A stretch of 64,000 bases of DNA from Euptelea pleiosperma (Eukaryota; Streptophyta; Magnoliopsida; Ranunculales; Eupteleaceae). Under the pieces are notes generated by a model, which saw only the letters and a program-made list of their open reading frames with translations, ran no database searches and was not told the DNA's origin. Numbering within the stretch: position 1 is the stretch's first letter; each line of letters opens with the position of its first letter. The position numbers were made by a program, and so were the translations under genes. Below are positions 1 through 9,546 of this stretch, piece by piece. The DNA is taken from contig CM068549.1 of NCBI GenBank assembly GCA_035048495.1, positions 13,363,103 to 13,427,102 of the forward strand. Reading direction: 5' to 3'.

Positions 1-702
1 GCTGGTGTTTGACTTCAAAGTTTGCAGGTTGTAACTCTTGCACTAGCAGCAACCTTGGTGGAGATGATGAAGAGGGGAGAGGATGCTGTCCTTGAGAGGT
101 TGCTGTGGGTCAGAGAGCCTGTGTGTGATGGAGTTTGGAGCACCACTATGGGAGGAGGCAACGGTATAGGTTGCTGGGCTGTTGCTTAGAGAGGAAGTTG
201 GAGTGCCTTGATGGATAAGGAGACCGTGAGAGACAGGCCAGCAAATGGAGGAGCAGCTGTTCGGTTTCTTTAGAGAAGAAACAAGGCATCACCTGAACTT
301 GCAGGCGTGTAGTTCATTGAAGGTGGTGGAGCCTGCAACATGGAGAGAGGGGAGTAGCCTGCAACATGGAGAGAGGTGGTCTGCAACAGCAAGATGCCAC
401 ACGGTGGAAGATCGTGGGGAGATCACGAGCAAACGAAAAGGAGCATCGGCTGGAGCTGTCAACAACGGTGTTGCTATGCAACACGTGGCTGCTAGGAGAG
501 GTAAGATCGCCTGAGGAACCGAACCCAGCAAGGAGTTTGCAGGATGGTGGTGATTGAACAAGAAAACGGTGGCTGTTGTTTTTGGTGATGAGCAGATGGA
601 GTGAGATTAGAGTGGGGAACGACTGGCTGACCGTTGGAGGACTAACCCAGTTCGTGGAGGAGGACGTGCAAGGATCACAAGAGATCTCGCCGTAGAAGAT
701 GG

Positions 703-726
703 CCGGAGTTGCACCTGCAACTCCGG
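703..726. repeat. Inverted repeat (hairpin), arms CCGGAGTTGCA, 2-nt spacer
   Basis: Perfect 11+2+11 inverted repeat in the transcribed-side half of the LTR. Same arms as at 875, 27266, 33534, 47466, 47652 and 47829. An imperfect relative lies at about 820-845. Confidence 0.85.
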
Positions 727-874
727 TGAGGTTAAAGAAGAAGAAAAAGAAGAAGAAAAAGAAGAATGTGATGAAACACTTTGCTGGTTCGGCTCAAGGG
801 GAGGACGATCTTGTGGTGGCCGGAGTTGTAACAGTGCGACTCCGGCGATAATGGCAAGATGGTGTGGTTCACAA

Positions 875-900
875 CCGGAGTTGCAGATCTGCAACTCCGG
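875..900. repeat. Perfect 26-bp palindrome with CCGGAGTTGCA arms
   Basis: Two 13-base arms (CCGGAGTTGCAGA and its complement) with no spacer. Same arm family as the repeat at 703-726. Confidence 0.85.
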
Positions 901-1130
901 ACAGAGATGGAGAAGAAAGAGAAGAAAGAGGAGGAGAAGCTTTGCTGTCGTTAATGGCAGCTCTGGGTGGTGTCTCTAACTGAACCAGATCTGGTTCTTG
1001 GAATCGAAACAGTAGTGGATGAATGATGGTTGCTTGCTGCTGGTTGCAGCAAGTTTTGACGGTGCAAGGAGTGGAAAAATGGACCTGGAACAATGAGTTG
1101 CAGGTCGGTTTTGATGGAGGACGGGGTTTA

Positions 1131-1208
1131 AGAAGAAGAAGAAGATGAAGAAGAAGAAGAAGAAGAAGAAGAAGAAGAAGAAGAAGAAGAAGAAGAAGAA
1201 GAAGAAGA
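1131..1208. repeat. GAA/AAG microsatellite
   Basis: About 78 bp of nearly pure AAG repeat with one interruption (GATGAAG). It gives spurious poly-Lys and poly-Ser reading frames. Confidence 0.95.
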
Positions 1209-1406
1209 GGATGAGGATGAGGAGGTCCTTACCAGTCGCCGAAGAAGATGCACCAGTCCGGCCAAGAAGGTGGCCGGAGAAGAAGAGAAGAAGAGGAAGG
1301 TGCCGTTTAGGTGCTCGTTGCTTGCTTTGCAACCAGCAAGTAGGAGAAGAGAGGTTGATGGAGAAGATGTGCTGGCAGCAACACGTTGCACAATGGTGAG
1401 TGCAAC

Positions 1407-1433
1407 AATTCCGGCGAGCTTCTCGCCGGAATT
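1407..1433. repeat. Inverted repeat with AATTCCGGCGAG arms
   Basis: Perfect 12+3+12 inverted repeat (spacer CTT), about 140 bp inside the LTR from the TATA-like box at 1571-1580. The arm sequence differs from the CCGGAGTTGCA family, but length and location are comparable. Confidence 0.85.
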
Positions 1434-2888
1434 AATGGTGAGGAAGAAGGTGGTGGTGAGAAAATGCTTGGCCGGTGCAAGGTGAATCTTCAAGGGAGAG
1501 GGGATGAGAAGGAGAGTTTAAGAGCTTATTACGAAGGGGGAGGGAACCAAAGAAACCCAAGGTTTCTCTCTCTTTTATAGGAGTAGTTTGTTGTGGGAGA
1601 GAGAAACGTGGGAATGAAGTTGGGGATTGATGAGAAGTGGTCAAAGTTGACCACTTCCCCCATTGGCTTGAATGTGGGCTTGTGAGAGCCCATGGGTTTA
1701 TGTTGGCCACTTGCTTTGATTGGGTCATTACAAGGATAATTGGCCCGTGGGCCTTGTGATCATGTGTCAATGGGTATGGGCATGGGCTCAAGGATAAGCG
1801 GGCTAATGGGCCGGATAGATATGGGCCTCTTGCGAGGCCATGGGTTAGGGTGCGTTTGGCCGCTAGAGGAGAAAAAATGGTAAATGAGCCCAAAACACCA
1901 TGGGCTCTAGGACGGGTTACAAGGCCGTGGGCTTCCAATTTGCTTGTGGGTCACTTGGCCATGGGGGCTGTTAGATGATGAAACTATGATAATTGGATGA
2001 GATGAGGTGGCAGTTTGACTCGGTCCATAATTGGCGGACCGTAGGATCTGGAAAGATCCAACGGTCAGATGAATGATCTAACGGTCGAATTGAAGATCTA
2101 ACGGTAGAAGAACTATGAGAGATGGAATAAAGCTAAAGGAGAGAAGATCTGAGGTTAGATGATGGAGATCAGAGGGTTAGGACGATCGATCTAAGGATCG
2201 GATGGTGAGATATAGGCAATTCGATCATGGAGAGGGGGATCAGATGGTAGATCTGGGGATCTAATGGTAGGATGAGATGATCTACAGGTTAGATATTAGA
2301 GTCTAGAGAGATGGAGAGAGAATTAGGAGAGAGGAGAGAGAAAATAATACAAAATAATGGCAAAAGAGCTGGCGGAGGGTCATGAACCCTGATCTTCAAT
2401 GTAATCTTCCGTCGGCTTTACCAATTACGTAAGCCGTCATTTTATATCAGTTGGTGCGGCTTTGAATCACTTTAGCTCGTCTCTTGGTCTTCAGCTTTTC
2501 CTCTCTCTTGGTTCTTTATCTGGCTCTACGATCCTCTGACTTGACCCGTACTTGGCCGGTCTCTTCTTGTCATCGCTTGTTGACTCCTTAAGCTTTGATA
2601 TTAGGCTTCTATGGTTGATCGTGGGCCCGCAAGTCTCTAAAATCGCCCGACTGGGTTTCCTGCGAGAGAAAAGCACGTAATGAGACTTAATCAAAATGGC
2701 TTCATATCTAGACTATCCGAAATGCGTATATTTCATGCAAATAGTCAATTTTCGTTTAAAGATTGCGCTCTACGCATTGGAAGAAACTCTTACGTGAAAA
2801 AGTCGATGAAAAGACAAGTTTTGCGTAGGAGAATGCGACATCGCTATAAGGATAATGGCTTAAAATAAGCACTTTTGAGCGAATATCA

Positions 2889-4131
2889 CTGTTGATCCAT
2901 CACCATCAACTAAACGTAGTACTCTAATAAGAGGTTCTAAAATAGAAATTAACTCTTTCCCATCTTTCCAAAAATCTTCAGAACTTATAATTTTAACGAC
3001 ATTTTCTGCAATAGTGCTCCTGCTATAAGCCATGCCTCTCCATTGAGGTGATGCAACTAACAACCGCAAACCGTCTTCAACATTTATAATGGATCGAAGC
3101 ATTAAAAAGTGAGAGGCAAATCTAGTCTTTGAATACTTCCTTAACTCCCTGTCATCTGTAAACTCCCTCATCAAATTCAAAACAATGGTGTGCTTGTGCA
3201 TGTAATCAACAATTTCTTTTCCATTATCGAAAACTCTTTTTATCCATCCAATCTGATTATAGATATCCTTCAAGAGTAGCTGAACTCCATGTGCAGCACA
3301 TCGTGTTTTATAAATGTGAGGATATCTCTCCATAATCATAGCAGCGGCAGTTTCATAGTTCAATGAATTATCTATTACAGGTTGTACAATATTTTGTGAA
3401 CCAATCTCTTCGATAATAGGTACAAGTATGTCCCTAAGAAATGATCCGGTCCTTCTTTCACCTGACCTTTCAATAGAACGTACGAAGATGGCCCCTCTTG
3501 GAGAATAAGCAATAACATTAATAAACGATCATCCTTTTATGTCAGTCCAAATATCGGACATCAATGTGCATCTTGTGATTGCCCAAGACTTCTTAACTTC
3601 AAATATATACTGCTCAACATCATCCCTACTACTCACTACTAACTTTGTGTGTAGAGTTGAGTAGCTAGGTAACAAGTAGCCAACGCCAAAGTCCGAAATC
3701 GCCTTAACCATTTCAATAAATCTCGGTGTTTGGACAACATTGAATGGAATGTTATTCTTGAAGAAGCATTGAGAACCCTTCTTGTCCACAACCTCTTTAT
3801 TTTTTTTGTTGCAAATTCCCTGTATAGTAGATTGATACAAACGTGAAGAAGAATCTTTACCGATTTCACTCTTCTCAACAGTTTCTGAAGACGACGAAGA
3901 AATCTTACTTTTCTTATTAGGTCGATTGCTACCTCCAATAGCAATGAGAGCTGCAGCCTGGATATCATCAGGAACAAGTGGGCAAACTACAATATCACGC
4001 CCTTTTTGTCCAGGTAAATGAGATTTAACTCGAGTAATTCCTCCAGAAAACTCATTTTGACAAAAATTGCAAATAAAATGGCCATTCATGTTATTGACGT
4101 ATTCCCAGAACTGATCTCTTTGTCTTACCAT
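2889..4131 (-). pseudogene. hAT-type transposase (BED zinc finger + DUF659), broken
   Basis: Minus-strand transposase of a plant hAT DNA transposon. From the start at 4131, the first ~60 residues form a BED-type zinc finger: an aromatic stretch (WEYV), a CNFC cysteine pair, and KSHL carrying the histidine. A serine-rich linker follows, then a DUF659-type segment (…LMSDIWTDIKG). One in-frame TGA at 3529-3531 sits where the alignment-like context suggests Arg (CGA). Beyond it the same frame stays open, through the conserved CAAHG and KTRFASH motifs, until the LTR begins at 2888. The C-terminal hAT dimerisation region would lie past the LTR, outside the window. The gene is inactive through both the nonsense codon and the insertion. 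No TIR was identified at its 5' side. Confidence 0.8.
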
Positions 4132-5560
4132 TTTGCCTTCTCCCTATATTTAATCCACCACATACCACAAAAAATAAGTTGACCATACTTATGAAATAAA
4201 AAATCAAACACCTATATACAACTTAAAAGATATATTATAAAAGACAAAAATAAATAAAAGAATAAAAATAAAACAAGAATAAAAATACATTACACTCATA
4301 CATAAAAAAAAAGACCACATGGAAAGTAAACAAAAAAATTATTTATCTCTGGTTTTTCATGAATTAAGTTTAAGAAAGATAAGTGGACCTTCAAATTTTT
4401 TATTAAATTTTGATGGATTTGTTTAGGATTTTATCCTTATAATAAAAAATTATAAGAAAATTCTCTCCCACGACATTTTACAAAGAAACCCTAAAACTTA
4501 ACTAAAAAACAAGTATTATTGAGAAACATCAAGAATCTTATAATGTTTTCCTCCTCTGAAATTTAACTAGAATATCATGGTACATTTTCCATTTTTACTG
4601 GATTTTCTTCTACCACTAAAATTTAAATGGGTGGGTGTATTTTCAAAATTGGAACCATCACTATAATGTGTATGGAACACTTGTCTTCATATCCATTACA
4701 ACCCACTATAATGGCACTTGTAATGTGTATGGGACAATTGCACTTGTAATGTGTACACTTGTCTTCCACCGGGAAATGGCACTTGTAATCTGGATGGGAC
4801 ATGCAATTGATTGCATCAGTTGGTCATGTGAGTTTGCTATTCTAAAATGGACCTACAGACCGAACAACAACCTGATTACTGCCTTGATATCCTTTGTATC
4901 TTTGTACCCCAAAATAACGACAGAATCACACGGTTGAAAATCAACACAGGAATTACCCAAAATCATGATCAAATCCCATGGTTGAAAATCAACCCATGAA
5001 AAAGACTAAAATCCGAAGGATATAAAACACTAATCATGCTGATTTTTGGTATGCACGTCCACCTTGGGATGAGCCTAAAATCCACACGGTTAATGGAGGG
5101 GTAAGAGTCCTTCCAATGCCGACCATACTCACCGAAGGGTGCATTATAGTCATCTGTTGTGTCCTATTACTTTCATCTAGCTTGATTCAACTGATACTCC
5201 AAAAGAAACATGACCAAGGAACCCAAAAACACCTATGCCAATTCATCATCAAACCCCCATTTTTTTATAAGAATTATTTAACCCAACAAATTTGCAGATT
5301 TGCAAGACAACCCTTCTTTTCAAACCTCAAGATAATCTTGAAAGGCCTCCAAAATCTCTAATGATGGACCGGTCTACGGATCAACCATCTTTCCTGGGCA
5401 GCAGGTTTAAGTCCCAAAACCAACATCTAAAGTGAAACTGAAAGAAATTGGAATGGTCCAACGATGATGATGAAGAATCAATGTACATCAGCAACAATTT
5501 TCAGATTTTAGAAATTGGAAAGGGGAATCGCAGCATGTAGTAAATTAAGGGGATGACTGA
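4132..5560. other. Intergenic, MITE-like segment at about 4861-5095
   Basis: AT-rich and with no credible ORF. At 4640-4800 a short motif (CACTTGTAATGTGTATGG) recurs three or four times. At 4861-5095 it carries a diverged copy of the foldback-MITE core seen again at 13.9, 18.6 and 25.6 kb: a block near 'accgaacaacaacctgatta', a 'tctttgtaccccaaaataa' block, 'aaaatcaacccatg', and the inverted counterpart 'aatcatgctgatttttgg'. The ends of this copy were not resolved. Confidence 0.45.
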
Positions 5561-5593
5561 TGAGAGCCTGAAGAAAGAGAGAGACGGAGACGT

Positions 5594-5720
5594 ACCTGAG
5601 TTTATCCGGTAGCCGGCGATTTTTGACCAAGAGACAACTGAATCGAGAAGAATGAGAGAGGCATAGAAGGAGACGTTGCTTTGGAGAGAAGACTGACAGA
5701 GGACGAAAGAGGTATATATG
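5594..5720 (-). promoter_or_regulatory. Possible minus-strand promoter and non-coding first exon
   Basis: On the minus strand a TATATA box (5711-5718) precedes a CT-rich stretch. After about 100 nt comes a strong splice-donor consensus, CAG followed by GTACGT, at about 5594-5602. The only ATG in between opens a ~20-codon frame ending in TAA, so this would be UTR. No coding exon could be matched to it to the left. It is promoter-like by composition only. Confidence 0.3.
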
Positions 5721-5974
5721 ACATCTTTTTAGAAATTTTTTTTTAAATTAGAAATACGTGTTTCAAACGGATTCCTAAAAAAATTACCGAATAATCCGTA
5801 CAGGCGATTAAATCGATTTTTAGTTAAAACGGGAAATTCGCGTATAAAACGCGAATTAGACGCGGAATTGCTAACTAGGGTCCCGGTAGGGCATATCCTA
5901 AAAACCCTATCTCGTACGCAGATATTACTAAGCATACATCATCGACTCCTCTAGATCTTGCAGATCTTCCGATC

Positions 5975-7202
5975 CCGGGTAAAAGAGGAGATTTCCCATC
6001 CATTAAGGTGCCCCTGGCAGCTTATGAGAAGGGGCTAGAGTTCTTCATTCTGCCTCATTGGGAGGCTCGACTTCCAAAAGGTAGATCTAGCTACGGTGAA
6101 GAACCAGGTTCAAACTCTATGGAAAACAAAGGGAGATTGTAAACTTATTCCTTTGGGGAAAGGATACGTTACCATAAAGCTTGATAACGAGGGAGATTTA
6201 AAGAAAATATGGACGGGAGGACTGTTGATTATAGAGAAACAAATGTTACGGTTAAGCCAGTGGACTCCTAACTTCAACCATACTACCCAGAGAAATAGCC
6301 ATGCCTTGATTTGGGTTTGCTTCCCAAGGCTTCCTGTAGAGTTCTGGGAAACCCAAACCTTGCTATCGATGGGTCGAGCTTTGGGCACACCAGTGCAGGT
6401 GGATGCCAAAACGATCAGCAGAGAAACGGGATTCCAGGCCAGTGTGCTGGTTGACGTTGATCTCTCTTCTAAAATCCCGGACAAAATTCTCGTTGAAGTC
6501 AAGGACTTCGACTTCTGGCAACCAGTGGTGTTGGGTAAGACACCCAAGTATTGCAATCCCTGCAAAATGGTTGGGCATTTAGTCACAGACTGCAGAGCCA
6601 TTAAAGGGATTTTAGGAAAAGTCACAGAACATAACACCTCGGGTGTTTGTGAAAATGTCACTGAGACAGGGGCAGCAACCAATGCTACGACTAACAAAGG
6701 TAGAAGGAGAAGAAACAGAAGAAATAAAATCAAGCAGAAGGATGTGACTACATAAAAAATCACAGGGGAGGAGGATTAGATAGATAAAATTCCCACCGAG
6801 GATCAAGAAGTCGAAATAATATTGGCTAATAGTGAGGAGCTGACGGTAGAAAACGCTCAAGCAGAGCACATGCAAGAGCCCTTGATAGAATTAAAGGCAG
6901 TAGCAGGGATGATTAACCGGGACAAGCCAAGTCTAATCATAGGGGAATGCTCAGACAGAAGGCTAACTTCTCAACAGGCAGATGAAAATAATAGAGAGGA
7001 CTCTCAGTCTATCCAGGAGACGCAAAGCGACACAGAGCAAAATCAGTCCATAACTGAGGATGATCCAACAGCCATGGAAGAAGAGACATCGACCAAGGCA
7101 GGCAATTGGTCCACCAAAACTCGAAGAAAATTCAAGAAGCTAATTATGGTTCTGGACAAACCCATTACTAGGGCCAGAACCAAAGAAGCTAATTCTAGAT
7201 GA
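5975..7202 (+). pseudogene. LINE A ORF1 (DUF4283, zinc knuckle), broken
   Basis: Nucleic-acid-binding ORF1 protein of a plant L1-type LINE. The DUF4283-like region runs from about 5975 (AAYEKGLEFF) and, after a frameshift near 6090, continues from 6096 (VKNQVQTLWKTKGD). A perfect CX2CX4HX4C zinc knuckle (CNPC…H…C) lies at about 6551-6592. Two in-frame stops, TAA at 6753-6755 and TAG at 6777-6779, interrupt a frame that otherwise runs to TGA at 7200-7202. The acidic Ser/Thr-rich tail (6822-7199) is in the same frame. The apparent start at 6096 is GTG and is not a real initiator. The last stop overlaps the ORF2 ATG (7199-7202, ATGA). Confidence 0.75.
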
Positions 7203-8303
7203 AGATCCTCTTTTGGAACGCAAGGGGGGTGAGTAATCGCAGGACCATAGCTCACCTCGAAGTCCTTGCTCAAGAATATGGTCCAGAAATTATCTGTATA
7301 GCTGAACCGACGGTGAAACCTTCTGACAAGGCAATAAGAAGGTTGGGTCTCACAGACTTTTGCAACTCTATTATTCACAATGATTCTGAAGAAAGATTGG
7401 GAAACATCTGGGCTGTGTTGGGGAAGAATACCCCTGTTGTCGTGAGGGCGAGCTCGGAGCAACAGATCAAAGTCAACTGCTCAACAACCAGATTTCTTTT
7501 TTTCATGCTAATTGTCTGAGAAAGGATAGAGCTAATCTGTGGGCTGAATTGGGAAGGATGCAAGTCAGCGAGCCATGGCTGGTGCTTGGGGATTTCAACG
7601 CCACTCTCAGATTGGAGGAGAAAAAAGGAGGTAGAATGCCTAATCTTCTAGCCATGTAGGAGTTCCAAGACATGGCCAATAGATGAGAGCTGATGGAAAG
7701 TACAGCTACTGGACTCAAATTCACCTGGTGCAACAAGCAACAAGGCAACCGTCGCAAGAGCTTTCTTCAATGATACTTGGTGTAACGAGTTCCAGGGGTG
7801 GAGCTACAAAGCCTTGCCAAGAATCTCTTCTGACCACTCTCCCTTGGTTGGGTGGAGTGTGAAGATTCCGTGACCAGCTAATATGCCATTCAAATGCAAT
7901 AAAGCCTCGGTGTATCATGACTCTTTCATGGAGACTGTCAAAAATAGCTGGGAGATGGACATGCCTAGGCCTCCTTTGATCAAAATCATTCATAAGCTAA
8001 AGAGACTCAAAGGTGTTTTAAATATCTGGAATAGAGAAACCTTTGGAAACGTGGAGAAAAAAATATACAAAGCTTGAGAGACAACCTTGCCAGCTGCATG
8101 GCGTCCCTCGAGGAAGATGCTTTCAATGACCAACTGGCCAGGGAGGTGGATCTCAAAGAGCAACAGCTGATTCAGGCTACCATGATTCAAGAAGTGTTCT
8201 AGAAGCAGAAGATTCGAATCAAGTGGCTAGCTGAAGGGGACAGAAATACAAGTTATTTCCATTCCATTTGCAAAGCTAGAAACAGCAAAGCGCTTATAAA
8301 AGA
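7199..8303 (+). pseudogene. LINE A ORF2, N-terminal part (APE-type endonuclease)
   Basis: Begins with the usual plant LINE ORF2 opening (MKILFWNARGV, ATG at 7199), followed by an endonuclease/exonuclease/phosphatase fold: ICIAEP with the metal-binding Glu, then WLVLGDFN further on. The frame shifts near 7480. Several stops (near 7660, 7685, 7770 and 7875) destroy the 3' half of the endonuclease. The endonuclease-RT linker is recognisable in pieces, for example WNRETFGNV at about 8027 and GDRNTSYFHS at about 8238. The sequence stops at 8303, where LINE B was inserted, and resumes at 9547. Confidence 0.75.
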
Positions 8304-9542
8304 AGGGATTAGGAGGATTGAGTTGATGAACAAAGCTCTTTTGGGTAAATGGATATGGAGGTTTGGGAAGGAAAAGCGTAGTCTTTGGTGCAAAGCGATG
8401 GCTAGCAAATATGGGGAGGAACTGGGAGGTTGGATACCTAAGTCGTCTAGGTTGCCCTACGGATGTGGCGTGTGGAAAAGAATCTTATTAGGTAAGGAGC
8501 GAGTTCTAGAAGGTACCAAAGTGGTGTTGGGGTATGGGGCTAGGATTAGATTCTGGGAGGATACTTGGTGTGGCGACACATGTCTTATGACAGCTTTTCC
8601 GCGGATATATTCTCTTTTACAACGAAAAGGCCATTTCATTGCCTCCCTTTGGATACGGTCTAATGGAGAAGAATCTTGGGACCTTGGTCTTAGGAGGAAT
8701 CTCTTGGAATGGGAAAGGGAACAGTTGTCAAACTTGATGAATCTATTGCAGTTACACAGTTTCAACACAGGAGGAGGACCAGTGGTCTTGGGTTCATGAC
8801 AAATTTGGATGTTTCACTGTGAGCTCCTTTTACGATGTACTAACTAGCCCCAACACTTCTCATCTCTATATCTGCCCAAATATTTGGAAAGCTCATGTCC
8901 CATCAAAAATTCGATTCTTTGCTTGGACGTCATCTTTGAACAAACTACTCACTTGCAACAATCTGATTGCTAGAAAATGGATTTTGGTAAATTATTGCGC
9001 TATGTGTAAGTCTAGTGGGGAAAGTACAGCCCATCTACTCTTACATTGTAATGTAGCCACACAGATCTGGTCGTATTTCTTAGCGCAGGCAGGCTTTCAT
9101 TGGGCTATGCCGGGGTCCATTGGCGAAGTGCTAAGAGGGTGGCCCATGATAGAACTCTCAGCTAGGGGAAAGATTTTGTGGAGGATGGTCCCGTTTGCGG
9201 TCATTTGGAGCATTTGGTGGGAGAGGAATAGGAGGGTCTTTAGAGGAGAAGAAGACTTAGTCCAAGATGTCATCATTAGTATTAAGGCTTCTCTCCTTAG
9301 TTGGGGAAACATTTTACAGACTTGAGGGGCACCTTTTTTAGTGACATGGTCTTCAGGTTGATACCTTGTTGAGGAGGTAGGGTCGGGAGTTTCTTTAATT
9401 TGTTTTATTCTTATATGTGTATCCGCTTCAGCCTTTCTAGGGCTGCCTTCCTTGTTCTCTTGAGATTTTCTCGATCTCTTCCTTTTTTCATTTATACATA
9501 TATATATATATATATATATTATCTTGATTTTCTATAAAAAAA
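8304..9542 (+). mobile_element. LINE B: 5'-truncated LINE nested in LINE A
   Basis: Holds only the 3' end of a LINE ORF2. It starts abruptly in the region after RT (IRRIELMNKALLGKW). It has the post-RT domain to about 8800 and, after a frameshift, a zf-RVT domain (CAMC…H…C) ending at TGA 9323-9325. A ~210-bp 3' UTR, a (TA)n run at 9497-9519 and a poly-A stretch (9536-9546) follow. A short duplication, AAAAGA, is seen at 8298-8303 and again at 9543-9548, merged with the A tail. The truncated 5' end, poly-A and duplication are the normal marks of target-primed reverse transcription. It carries no RT domain. Confidence 0.85.
9497..9519. repeat. TA microsatellite in LINE B 3' UTR
   Basis: About 11 TA units just before the poly-A tail of LINE B. 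Confidence 0.9.
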
Positions 9543-9546
9543 AAAA

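Larger units (their letters stand above)
1..2888 (-). mobile_element. Athila-type LTR, partial (left end outside window), inserted in a hAT gene
   Basis: The right end carries the terminus shared by all LTRs of this family here: read on the minus strand it starts TGATATTCGCTCAAAAG at 2888, next to the interrupted hAT coding sequence. It shares with the other LTRs the TTTTAAGC block, the GATCCAACGGTC-type repeats (about 2053-2110) and the inverted repeats at 703-726, 875-900 and 1407-1433. A TATA-like box (CTATAAAAGA, minus strand) lies at 1571-1580. Other copies are 2.3-2.9 kb, so the missing end should be just left of position 1. Whether it is a solo LTR or part of a full element cannot be told. 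There is no credible protein gene inside it. Confidence 0.8.

Noticed and set aside
1128..1399. Poly-Lys and poly-Ser frames across the GAA repeat
   Set aside because: Translation of a microsatellite.
8304..9325. RT-deleted LINE as a single element with 5945-12704
   Set aside because: Poly-A, the short duplication and the resumed linker text show a nested second LINE instead.
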